NCBI RefSeq assembly: GCF_000282095.2
Contig: NZ_AKKC02000004.1
Location: forward strand, 496,001-560,000
Direction of reading: 5' to 3'
Length of the DNA stretch: 64,000 bases
From: Rhizobium sp. CF080
Lineage (GTDB): Bacteria; Pseudomonadota; Alphaproteobacteria; Rhizobiales; Rhizobiaceae
Part shown: piece by piece, positions 1 to 7,159 of the stretch
Position numbering within the stretch: position 1 is the first letter of the stretch
Layout: every line of letters begins with the position of its first letter
Program-made: the position numbers and the translations under genes
Notes under the pieces: model-generated
Told to the model about the DNA's origin: nothing
The model's input: the letters and a program-made list of their open reading frames with translations, nothing else
Databases searched by the model: none

Positions 1-32
1 GTTGCGTGTGGGAGCCGGTCGCCGTTTCCCGG

Positions 33-476
33 TCACTTCGGTGGCAGTATGACATTGCTTTCGGTGGTGCTTTTGACCGGCTTTTCGCCGGGAACGTGGG
101 ACATGGTGCGCGTCTTGCTTTGCAGCTCGTCGCCCTGAACCCGCGTCTTCGTCTGCGACTTGCTGAAGGTGCCCTGATCCATGGCCTGCGCCTTAGACTG
201 CCCCTTCAGCTGGTTCGGGTTCTCGTTGATCTTGGTCTGGCTCCTCGCCTTGCCATCAGCCGTCGCCGCGCTGCCGCCCGAACCGATCGAGGCTGTCGTG
301 CCGTCGTCGGTCTGGCAGGCCCCCGCGGTGCCGAGCGTACTCGCCGAGGTGCCGCCTGCGGCCGCGCTGCCACCGGAGCCGACCGTGCTGGCCGAGTTGC
401 AGTCCTGTGCAAGCGCGGGCGTGGCGGCTACCGAGGCCATAAGTGCCAGGCACGCCAGGGATATTGTCTTCGACAT
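33..476 (-). CDS. Secreted Gly/Ser/Ala-rich repeat protein, last gene of a three-gene stress-type operon
   Basis: A 147-residue protein that I cannot assign to a named family. The start MSKTIS is chosen because AAGGAG lies just upstream of it; a start five codons earlier would swallow that ribosome site. Residues 1-24 form a Sec signal peptide ending ALAQ. The mature N-terminal half is Gly/Ser/Ala-rich, has two cysteines, and carries the short unit S-[ST]-[VL]-G-x-G-G-S-A-A that also fills the protein encoded at 942-1517. The C-terminal half is quite different: Gln/Lys/Thr-rich and basic, ending in LPPK. It is the third of three same-strand genes with very short gaps, so probably co-transcribed from the EcfG-like promoter near 1600. 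An envelope or exported matrix role is inference. Confidence 0.7.
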   Translation of the reverse strand: MSKTISLACLALMASVAATPALAQDCNSASTVGSGGSAAAGGTSASTLGTAGACQTDDGTTASIGSGGSAATADGKARSQTKINENPNQLKGQSKAQAMDQGTFSKSQTKTRVQGDELQSKTRTMSHVPGEKPVKSTTESNVILPPK

Positions 477-487
477 GTCTGTCTCCT

Positions 488-880
488 TCATTTCTGAGGC
501 TTGCTGATGTCGCAGGTGCCATCCGACCGGCGTGTGACAACGGTTCCATCTGGCCTGGTGACGCTTGCCGTCGAGAAAGCCTGATTGCCGGCCGTGCCAG
601 TTGTGACGGACGAGCCTGCGCTGGACGAAGCCGAGCCACTGCCCGAGTGCATCGTCGTTGTCTTGCCGTCGATTGTCGTCGAGGACGAAACGCTGCCGCC
701 ACCTGCGGTTACCGATGTGGACGTGCCGTTGCCGATCGAACCCGTGCTCGCGATGACAGTGCAGGTTGTGCCGTCATCGAGTTTGACGGTCTCGGACGCA
801 AAAGCCGAGATCGCCGTAATGGTCGCCAGGATCAGCGGCAGCGCGAACGTGCCTTTGTATGCGATTGATGCCGAGGTCAT
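488..880 (-). CDS. Secreted Ser/Thr/Gly-rich protein, middle gene of the operon
   Basis: A 130-residue protein starting MTSASIAY, preceded by GGAGAGG. Residues 1-29 look like a signal peptide (hydrophobic LPLILATITAISAFA). The mature part begins ETVKLDDGTTC, then runs through Ser/Thr/Gly-rich sequence (about residues 45-100) and ends with a compact motif RPDGTVVTRRSDGTC. Two DGT-C segments at the two ends of the mature chain could form a disulfide; that is inference. It lies 11 bases upstream of the gene ending at 33 and 61 bases downstream of the gene at 942-1517, so it belongs to the same transcription unit. A longer reading frame runs upstream through this region, but it has no ribosome site and covers the repeats of the neighbouring gene out of frame. 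Confidence 0.68.
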   Translation of the reverse strand: MTSASIAYKGTFALPLILATITAISAFASETVKLDDGTTCTVIASTGSIGNGTSTSVTAGGGSVSSSTTIDGKTTTMHSGSGSASSSAGSSVTTGTAGNQAFSTASVTRPDGTVVTRRSDGTCDISKPQK

Positions 881-941
881 ATCGCCTCTCCTATGAACAG
901 GACGAAGGCGGAACGAATCCGCCCTCGTCCGATGGATGGGA

Positions 942-1517
942 CTAGCAGGAAGCGCCGTCTTTCTTGGCCTGGCCCGGAGGACAGTCCTTCTTGCCCTGTC
1001 CATGTTCCTGGCCGGCCGCGCCAGCCGAGCTGCCGCCGGTACCGACAGAGCTGGTCGACATGCCGTCCTTGGCGGACGTGCCGCCGGTACCGAGCGTCGA
1101 TGCGGAGCCCGACCCACTGCCGGAACCTGCCGCCGAACCGCCAGTCCCGACGGAGCTGCTGGATTGGCCATCGCCTGCCGACGTGCCGCCGGTGCCGAGC
1201 GTCGACGCCGAACCGGAGCCGCTGCCGGAACCTGCTGCAGATCCGGCGGTGCCAACCGAGCTGCTCGACGTGCCGCCGCCGGCGGAAGACCCGCCAGTGC
1301 CCAGGGTCGAAGCCGAACCGGAGCCGCAATTGGTGGTGCCCGGTGCGCAGTTCGTTCCTCCGGCGGAGCTGCCGCCGGTCCCGACCGTGCTGCTGGACGT
1401 GCCGCTGCCAGCGCTGGTTCCTCCGGTGCCGACGGTGCTGCTGGTTTGGGCAAAGGCAGACAGAGTAGTGCCCGCGAGAAGCGCCGCGGCAAGTGCCGCG
1501 CGTGTAACGATGTTCAT
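942..1517 (-). CDS. Secreted low-complexity protein with eight copies of an STVGTGGSSAG-type unit
   Basis: A 191-residue protein with the signal peptide MNIVTRAALAAALLAG..SAFAQ and a strong AAGGAGATAAG ribosome site. From residue 24 to about 165 it is almost entirely Ser, Gly, Thr and Ala, built on eight copies of [SA]-[ST]-[ST]-[VL]-G-T-[GA]-G-[ST]-[SA]-A-[GK]. Copies 3-8 alternate in a higher-order repeat of 35 residues that is visible in the DNA as a 105-base period. Two cysteines interrupt the array between copies 2 and 3, and the tail is a short Lys/Gly/Cys segment. It is the first gene of the operon. The composition suggests an exported, extended or beta-rolled structural protein; no function is known to me. 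Confidence 0.72.
   Translation of the reverse strand: MNIVTRAALAAALLAGTTLSAFAQTSSTVGTGGTSAGSGTSSSTVGTGGSSAGGTNCAPGTTNCGSGSASTLGTGGSSAGGGTSSSSVGTAGSAAGSGSGSGSASTLGTGGTSAGDGQSSSSVGTGGSAAGSGSGSGSASTLGTGGTSAKDGMSTSSVGTGGSSAGAAGQEHGQGKKDCPPGQAKKDGASC
1075..1284. repeat. Tandem 105-base coding repeat (two clear units)
   Basis: Units starting at 1075 and 1180 both begin GACGTGCCGCCGGT.CCGAG and stay alignable for most of 105 bases, with mainly synonymous differences. They encode the 35-residue double unit of the secreted protein at 942-1517. Parts of further, more divergent copies extend to about 1330. Such an array can change copy number by slippage. Confidence 0.7.
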
Positions 1518-1580
1518 GTCTTATCTCCTTGGGTTTCCACATGCTTCCGACCGCGACAGCGTTTCCGAAGCTGTGGGACA

Positions 1581-1606
1581 AACCGGCTGTCGGCGGCGCA
1601 TGTTCC
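1581..1606 (-). promoter_or_regulatory. EcfG/RpoE2-type general-stress promoter for the secreted repeat-protein operon
   Basis: On the minus strand the sequence reads GGAAC, 17 bases, GGTT. The alphaproteobacterial general-stress sigma factor recognises GGAAC-N16/17-CGTT, with the final TT most conserved. The site lies about 65 bases upstream of the ATG at 1517, a normal leader length. It is divergent from a second such site at 1699. Confidence 0.6.
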
Positions 1607-1698
1607 CGCCCTAGGGCTTCAGTCCCATCAGGCTGAGACCTTAGACCGTGACCGGTATCGACCAAGGTCTGGTGCGACCAGGAAAAGGTCCCGAACGC

Positions 1699-1724
1699 GG
1701 AACTTCGGCCGCAATCGCGGGGTT
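1699..1724 (+). promoter_or_regulatory. EcfG/RpoE2-type promoter for the 30-residue membrane peptide
   Basis: GGAAC at 1699, 17 bases, then GGTT at 1721-1724. A start of transcription about 1730 would leave a leader of roughly 20 bases before the ATG at 1752, containing the GGGAGG ribosome site. Confidence 0.55.
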
Positions 1725-1751
1725 CACGGCGTCTCGGAAAGGGAGGTTCAG

Positions 1752-1844
1752 ATGGAAGAGAGTGTCTATCAGGCCCGTTGGCTGCTGATCATCATGGCTT
1801 TGCTCGCTGTCGGCTTGACCGCAGTCGGCGCCGCGGCCGGGTAA
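1752..1844 (+). CDS. Small single-span membrane peptide (30 residues)
   Basis: The reading frame starts MEESVYQARW and then runs into one hydrophobic segment of about 18 residues (LLIIMALLAVGLTAVGAA), ending at a TAA. GGGAGG stands six bases upstream of the ATG, and an EcfG-like promoter sits just before that. The size, the single span and the stress-type promoter fit the many tiny membrane proteins found in alphaproteobacterial general-stress regulons. No homologue is recognised. It is short enough that chance cannot be excluded, but promoter, ribosome site and hydrophobic segment agree. Confidence 0.55.
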   Translation: MEESVYQARWLLIIMALLAVGLTAVGAAAG

Positions 1845-2013
1845 GCCGTCGCAGCGTCATTCCGTCAAGCAGGGCCCAGCAGGGCGGTGCTTCTAGCCAG
1901 GGCTTCTGAAATTGATATCGAGGCGGGCCTCTCGCCGTTCTGCCTTAGAGACAGGCAGCCGAAAGTACCTCACGCCAGATCAAGAGCTGCTTTTCCCAGC
2001 AAGTCTTGAATAG

Positions 2014-2049
2014 AGGCATGCCGGGTGGCATTGGCTACCCGGCATGCCT
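2014..2049 (-). terminator. Strong hairpin behind the sugar-binding protein gene
   Basis: A perfect 13-base-pair stem (AGGCATGCCGGGT with its complement) closes a 10-base loop, starting a few bases past the stop codon at 2057. There is no long U-run on the minus strand, so it may act as an mRNA-stabilising end as much as an intrinsic terminator. Confidence 0.6.
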
Positions 2050-2056
2050 GATCGTG

Positions 2057-3334
2057 TTACTTCACTGCCAGCGCCTCGTTGATCTTGCCGGCGTCACTCT
2101 CGAGGTTCTTGTAGGTTTCCTCCAGGCTCAATTCGCCCACGATGAGCTGGCTCATGCGCTGGACGATCTGCTGGTAGATTGCCGTCCCACCCTTCATGCG
2201 TTCGAAATCCCGCGCGACCTGCGGAACGTTCTTCTTGTTGTCCAGGAAGACTGCCATCGATGCCTTGGCGTCGTTGCTCGAGATCTTGTATTGCGGGTTC
2301 TTGATGTCCGCTCCCGTCAGGATGACATAGGTCTCGGCGATTTCGCGCTGTATCTTCTCGGAGCCGAGAAACTCGATGAACTGCGCCACCGCTTCGGGAT
2401 GTTCCGTACGCTTGAAGCCGACGATCGCGGTCGCGCCCGGCATCGCATAGCAACCCGCATCGCCGCAGGGCGCATTGATGGCCGTCCACTGGAACGCGGT
2501 CCCGATCTTCTTCTGGAAGGGGTTCACCATCCAGTTGCCGGCGAGATAGGTGACGACATTGCCGTTGACGAACTCGTCGCCCATGTTCTTGTACTGCGAG
2601 CCGCCGGCCGCGCCCCACATTTCCTTCGGGAAACTGCCGTTCTGGGTCCAGGAATAAAGGTCGGCGATATATTTGCGGGCGCCCGCATCCGGGAAGTTGA
2701 ACTTGCCGTCCTTGACATAGACCGAGCCGTAGGAATAGGCGCCGCCCGAGAAGCGGTGGCCCGACCGGTCCATGGTGAAGGGGATCTGCGCGCCCGTCGC
2801 CTTTGCGACGCGGGCGGAGGCTTCCACGATCTCCTTGAGCGTGGCCTTCGGGCCGGGCAGCGGTTCGCCGGCCTGTTCGAACAAGGTCTTGTTGACGAAC
2901 GGCAGGTTCAGCGTCTGGGATGCGACATAGCCGTTGATCGACTTCGGGTCGTTGATGTTAGGCAGGCGAAGCTGGTTAAGGCTGTCTCCATGCAGCTTGG
3001 CGAAGGTGTCCGGATCCTTCATGTAGGAGCGCATGTCGAGATAATAGGGCGCGAGCTGCCAGTCGGTGATCTTGGCGAGGTCCGGTCCCTTGCCTGCGGC
3101 CAGCTGGACCGGCAGCTGCTTCACCACCGCATCATAGCCGGAAGACACGAAATTGACCTTGATGTCGGGATGTGACGCTTCGAACTCTTTGCTCAAGGCG
3201 GCCATGCGCTCGACATAACCCTGGTCGTCGTCGGTGAACAGGAAAGTGATTGTCTTGGCGTCCGCCATGGCCGCGCCCGAAAGAGCGAAGGCCGAGAATA
3301 CGAATGCACTTATCCCTGATAGAAGTCTCTGCAT
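2057..3334 (-). CDS. ABC transporter sugar-binding protein (family 1 solute-binding)
   Basis: A 425-residue periplasmic binding protein. The signal peptide is residues 1-24 (ends AAMADA); the mature part starts KTITFLFTDDDQGYVERM and has the family-1 features: an N-terminal lobe with the ligand path AGKGPDLAKITDW, and the hinge region around NPFQKKIGTAFQWTAINAP. GGGAGG precedes the ATG. It is transcribed away from the large gene at 3530, and shares the intergenic operators with it. The ATPase and permeases at 8509-11673 are the obvious partners, so the substrate is probably an oligogalacturonide or rhamnogalacturonan fragment; this follows from the linked GH105 and GH28 enzymes, not from the protein itself. 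Confidence 0.88.
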   Translation of the reverse strand: MQRLLSGISAFVFSAFALSGAAMADAKTITFLFTDDDQGYVERMAALSKEFEASHPDIKVNFVSSGYDAVVKQLPVQLAAGKGPDLAKITDWQLAPYYLDMRSYMKDPDTFAKLHGDSLNQLRLPNINDPKSINGYVASQTLNLPFVNKTLFEQAGEPLPGPKATLKEIVEASARVAKATGAQIPFTMDRSGHRFSGGAYSYGSVYVKDGKFNFPDAGARKYIADLYSWTQNGSFPKEMWGAAGGSQYKNMGDEFVNGNVVTYLAGNWMVNPFQKKIGTAFQWTAINAPCGDAGCYAMPGATAIVGFKRTEHPEAVAQFIEFLGSEKIQREIAETYVILTGADIKNPQYKISSNDAKASMAVFLDNKKNVPQVARDFERMKGGTAIYQQIVQRMSQLIVGELSLEETYKNLESDAGKINEALAVK

Positions 3335-3349
3335 TTTTCATCCTCCCAA

Positions 3350-3363
3350 TGAAAATATTTTCA
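3350..3363. promoter_or_regulatory. Palindromic operator, copy 1
   Basis: TGAAAATATTTTCA is a perfect 14-base palindrome directly upstream of the ribosome site of the sugar-binding protein gene. A second copy with one difference lies 149 bases away in front of the divergent gene. The linked LacI regulator encoded at 11675-12730 is the likely binder. Confidence 0.55.
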
Positions 3364-3498
3364 CAATTCGGAAGGTTCTCTTTCGGAGTTTCACCTTCGA
3401 ATTTCTCTTTTTTGACGCTTGACAATCCAAACGTCAAGCTGTTTTGTCGGCTAAATTCGAAACTACTCACAAAGCCGGAACAGGCGAGATTCGAATCA

Positions 3499-3512
3499 TT
3501 AAAATATTTTCA
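3499..3512. promoter_or_regulatory. Palindromic operator, copy 2
   Basis: TTAAAATATTTTCA matches copy 1 at 13 of 14 positions and sits just before the GGGAGG of the gene at 3530. The spacing to copy 1 (149 bases, about 14 helical turns) would allow a repression loop across the divergent promoters. A TTGACA at 3419-3424 and a convergent CGTCAA at 3432-3437 are possible -35 elements. Confidence 0.52.
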
Positions 3513-3529
3513 TGATCTGGGAGGCAGTC

Positions 3530-6049
3530 ATGGAGCAGTCACCTACAGCCGCAGGCCGGTCGCGCGCCGCCGGCTATCACGTCGCCCCCGGCGAAACCTT
3601 CACTGCGTGGGTCGTCTCGGATGTGCGCCAGGTGTATTTTCCAGGGGAGCCGGCGCCGGCGGAAGATCGTGTCGATTACCGCTTCGTCAACGGCTTCGTG
3701 GATGTCGGTGACCTGCCTTGCAGAAAAGCCTTCCAGGCGCAGATGATCGGACGGGAAATCCGGCCCGAGAACGACTGGAAACCGGCCTCACTGAACCTGC
3801 CGGGGCCGAACCGCCGCGTCGAATTCACCGGCTTCTGGCACGTGCCCACCCATGTCAGCCGCTGGCTGCGCGGCAGTTTCCGGGCCGAGGCCGTCCGCCA
3901 CGTCCCCATGCGGCTGAGAACCTGCGGCGGCGTGCGGATCTGGGTGAATGGCGAAGAACATGTGCGGTTCGAGCCTTTCCGACGCAACGTCGAGAGCGAG
4001 ACAGTAATCGTCCTGGCGCTGAAGGCAGGAGACAATGACATCCTCCTGCTGACCGAAGACCTTGCGGAGCGGGACACGATCTGGTTCTTCGAGCTGGAAC
4101 TCGCCGATGCCAGGCCGCTGGACATCGCCCTGCCAGCGGCACTGGACCGAGAGGAGGTTCGGCGGCTCGAGCTCCTCGCGCGCGCCATTCGACCCGCCGC
4201 CGACGTTTTCGTCGACCGCCCGCTGGAAATCCTCTTCGACACGCCGCCGGGTGCCGATCTGCCCGTCGGTGTCGAAGTCTATAGCCATGGTCATGACCGG
4301 GCCGTGCTGGCGCGTGCGGACGTGACGCTGGGTGCAGGCGAGACCCGGCTGGTCGCTCCCGCGATCAAGGACCTGCCGGACGGATATTACGGCATCAGGC
4401 TGAAGATCGGTTCCGGCGCCGCAACCGTGGCCCGCCATATGGACGCCGCCTTCATGAGCGGCCTCGAACTGCCTCAGGCCGCGGCGACGCTTGCGGAACG
4501 CAAACGCGAGGCGCTGACTTTCAGCGCCCGTTTCGGCGCCGAGCGGATCGGCCGCGTCCTTGCCATGGCTGCATCAGGCGAGGTCGACCGCGAGGCGATG
4601 GACAGGATCATCGCGGCCACCCTCGAAGTCATCGACCGGCGGGAGGATTGCTCCGATTTCGTGATGGTGCCGCTCCTCTGGCTTCTCGGGGAATATGAGC
4701 AGGCCTTGCCGGCGGGGACGGCGGCGCGGATCCGTGCATCCGTCCCCGGCTACCGCTACTGGGTGGACGAGCCCGGCAACGATGTCATGTGGTTCTGGAG
4801 CGAGAACCACGTCCTGTGCTTCCACACGAGCCAGTTTATCGCCGGCAAGGTGATGCCGGATACCGTATTCTCCGCTTCCGGCAGGACGGGCCGCGAGCAG
4901 GCGCAGCTTGCGGAAGAGCGGCTTCGCCGCTGGTTCGACAGTGTCGAGGCCCACGGCCTCGCCGAGTGGAATTCCGCGGCCTATTATCCGGTGGATTTCA
5001 TCGGTCTGCTCGCCCTCGAACGCTGGGGCGGGGATGATATCGCTCCCCGCGCTCGGCATCAGCTGGATCTCATCTTCCGGATGATCGCGCTGCACACGCT
5101 GGGGGGCGTTCCTGCCGGCTCGCAAGGGCGAGCCTACGACAAGGAACTGAGGGCCGGCCCCCTGACGGAACTGGCACCATTCGCCCGCGTGGCATTCGGC
5201 AGCGGCTGGCTGAACGGCGGCGTCGCCTCCCTGCCGATGTTCTGCGCCGGCTCCTACACCCCGCCGGCCGACCTGCCGGAACATGCCCAGCTGGTGCAGG
5301 GGCGCTCGATCGAAGCGCGTTATGCCCAGGGGCTCGAAAGCGGCAAGCTCGTGCTCTTCAAGACACAGGCTTCGCAGCTCTCTACGGTCGTTGATCACAA
5401 GACCGGCCGGCGGGGCCACCAGCAGCACGTGCTCGATATCCGGCTTGCCGGCCACCCGATGGCGAGGCTCTGGGTCAATCATCCCGGCGAAGACGACCCC
5501 TGGGGCACGCAACGCCCATCCTATTGGGCCGGCAACGGCATCCTGCCCCGTGTCATGCAATATCGCGACGTCGCCCTGCTGATCGCCGACACCGAAGGCA
5601 CGCGCCATGCCTGGACCCATGCCTATCTTGGCCGCGACGGCCTTGACGAGGTCGTCATGGACGGAAACTGGCTCCTGACCCGCTCGGGTCGGGGGTTTGC
5701 GGCACTTTATGCGACGAACGGACTTGAACTCGTGACCGACGGAGCGACCGCCGGACGTGAAGTGCGCTCCGAGGGCGCCCTCACCGGCTGGGCGGCCGTG
5801 GTGGGCGCGGGCGACGAAGCCGCTTTCCATCGTTTCGTCGAACGTATCCGCGCCACCTCAGTCTCGTTCGACGCTGAAGGCAGGGTGCTGAGCCTTTCTC
5901 CGCCGGGCCGCGAGACGCTCGTGCTCTCCTATGCCGGGGAATTCACCGTCGGCGGACAGCCGCGACCTTTCATCCACGACCAGCCCGTGCCGATCCTGAC
6001 CTATGACAGCGGAAACGCGGGCCACGGCGATCATCCATTCTATGCATAA
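3530..6049 (+). CDS. Large protein of unrecognised family in the pectin locus, possible polysaccharide lyase or hydrolase
   Basis: An 839-residue protein. The start MEQSPT is preferred because GGGAGG lies upstream of it; a start six codons earlier would overlap that site. There is no signal peptide. Residues about 80-210 look like a beta-sandwich of carbohydrate-binding type (RIWVNGEEHVRFEPF, ALKAGDNDILLL). Residues about 330-560 are helical, with the conserved-looking blocks WFWSENHVLCFHTSQFIAG, EWNSAAYYPVDFIGLLALERW and YDKELRAGPL, reminiscent of an (alpha/alpha) toroid. The C-terminal part is rich in beta strands. That order resembles several polysaccharide lyases, but I cannot name the family. 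It is followed after 15 bases by the GH105 gene, so it probably acts in the cytoplasm on an imported pectic oligosaccharide. Confidence 0.8.
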   Translation: MEQSPTAAGRSRAAGYHVAPGETFTAWVVSDVRQVYFPGEPAPAEDRVDYRFVNGFVDVGDLPCRKAFQAQMIGREIRPENDWKPASLNLPGPNRRVEFTGFWHVPTHVSRWLRGSFRAEAVRHVPMRLRTCGGVRIWVNGEEHVRFEPFRRNVESETVIVLALKAGDNDILLLTEDLAERDTIWFFELELADARPLDIALPAALDREEVRRLELLARAIRPAADVFVDRPLEILFDTPPGADLPVGVEVYSHGHDRAVLARADVTLGAGETRLVAPAIKDLPDGYYGIRLKIGSGAATVARHMDAAFMSGLELPQAAATLAERKREALTFSARFGAERIGRVLAMAASGEVDREAMDRIIAATLEVIDRREDCSDFVMVPLLWLLGEYEQALPAGTAARIRASVPGYRYWVDEPGNDVMWFWSENHVLCFHTSQFIAGKVMPDTVFSASGRTGREQAQLAEERLRRWFDSVEAHGLAEWNSAAYYPVDFIGLLALERWGGDDIAPRARHQLDLIFRMIALHTLGGVPAGSQGRAYDKELRAGPLTELAPFARVAFGSGWLNGGVASLPMFCAGSYTPPADLPEHAQLVQGRSIEARYAQGLESGKLVLFKTQASQLSTVVDHKTGRRGHQQHVLDIRLAGHPMARLWVNHPGEDDPWGTQRPSYWAGNGILPRVMQYRDVALLIADTEGTRHAWTHAYLGRDGLDEVVMDGNWLLTRSGRGFAALYATNGLELVTDGATAGREVRSEGALTGWAAVVGAGDEAAFHRFVERIRATSVSFDAEGRVLSLSPPGRETLVLSYAGEFTVGGQPRPFIHDQPVPILTYDSGNAGHGDHPFYA

Positions 6050-6064
6050 AGGACATTCCGACCG

Positions 6065-7159
6065 ATGGACTCGATGACCCTCAACAAACCGGCCCTGCAG
6101 GAGACGATCGACCAGGTCGCGGTTGCGTTCAGCCGCCTCAAGGGCATCAAGGAAGGCCTTGCCGGGGCGGATGCCGGTGTCGGCATCCAGTTCGACGAAT
6201 GGGACTGGGAAGTCGGCGTCGGCCTCTACGGGTTCCTGCGCCGTGCGCTTGCCGCTGGCGACCGAGGGGCCATCGACGATCTCGTCGCCTGGTACGGCCG
6301 GCAAATCGACCGGGGCCTACCGCCGCGGCAGATCAACAGCACGGCGCCCATGCTGCCGCTCGCCATCCTCATCGACCATGTCGACCGGCCGGATTTCCGC
6401 GCGCTGGTCGAGGACTGGGCGGATTGGCTCGTACACCGGCTTCCGAAGACCGAGGACGGCGGCTTTCAGCATGTCGTCAAGGAGCGGTTGAACGACGGTG
6501 AGCTCTGGGACGATACGCTGTTCATGGCCGGCCTGTTCCTGGCGCGAGCAGGCGTCGCCTGCGGGCGTCGCGACTGGATCGACGAGGCCGTCTACCAGTT
6601 CATGGTCCATACCCGCTATCTGTCGGACCCGGTCACCGGCCTCTGGTATCATGGCTGGACCTTCAACGGCCGGCACAATTTCGCCAGGGCTTTCTGGGCG
6701 CGTGGCAACGCCTGGATCACGGTTGCCATTCCCGAACTGTTCGAACTCGTTCCCGATCTTGAGGAAAAGGACAAGCGCTTCCTTTCGAACGTGCTTGCGA
6801 ACCAGGTCCGCTCGCTGAAGCGACTGCAGCGCCCGGACGGCATGTTCCATACGCTCCTCGACGACCCGACATCGCCCCTGGAGACATCGGCGACGGCCGG
6901 GATCGCCTACGGCATCCTGCGCGGCATCGATGCGGGCATACTCGATCCTTCCAACCGGGTGCATGCGGAACGCGCGCTGGCGGCCGTGCTCTCCCATATC
7001 GACGACCAGGGCGTCGTACAGGGCGTTTCGGATGGCACGCCGATGGGGCACGATCTGGAATTTTACCGTCGTATCCCCAACCTGCCGACCCCTTACGGGC
7101 AGGCGCTGACGATGCTGCTTCTGACGGAAGTCCTGCTCGAGGGCGAGGAGGGGGCATGA
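6065..7159 (+). CDS. GH105/GH88-type unsaturated glucuronyl or galacturonyl hydrolase
   Basis: A 364-residue (alpha/alpha)6-barrel hydrolase that removes the unsaturated uronic acid from the non-reducing end of lyase-made oligosaccharides. Family marks are WDWEVGVGLYGFLR (about 46-59), LWDDTLFMAGLFLARAG (147-163, with the expected catalytic Asp), TGLWYHGW (191-198) and WARGNAW (211-217). The length matches the family (about 350-390). There is no signal peptide, so it acts in the cytoplasm. It starts 15 bases after the 839-residue gene and overlaps the GH28 gene by four bases (ATGA), so the three are translationally coupled. Its presence implies that a lyase product, with a 4,5-unsaturated end, is the imported substrate. 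Confidence 0.9.
   Translation: MDSMTLNKPALQETIDQVAVAFSRLKGIKEGLAGADAGVGIQFDEWDWEVGVGLYGFLRRALAAGDRGAIDDLVAWYGRQIDRGLPPRQINSTAPMLPLAILIDHVDRPDFRALVEDWADWLVHRLPKTEDGGFQHVVKERLNDGELWDDTLFMAGLFLARAGVACGRRDWIDEAVYQFMVHTRYLSDPVTGLWYHGWTFNGRHNFARAFWARGNAWITVAIPELFELVPDLEEKDKRFLSNVLANQVRSLKRLQRPDGMFHTLLDDPTSPLETSATAGIAYGILRGIDAGILDPSNRVHAERALAAVLSHIDDQGVVQGVSDGTPMGHDLEFYRRIPNLPTPYGQALTMLLLTEVLLEGEEGA

Noticed and set aside
1636..1670. Inverted repeat AGACCTT...AAGGTCT between the divergent stress promoters
   Set aside because: The 21-base loop and 7-base arms are weak, and the promoters explain the region better.
3477..3502. GGAAC at 3477 as a fourth EcfG promoter
   Set aside because: No GTT-type -10 at 16 or 17 bases; the palindrome at 3499 explains this stretch better.
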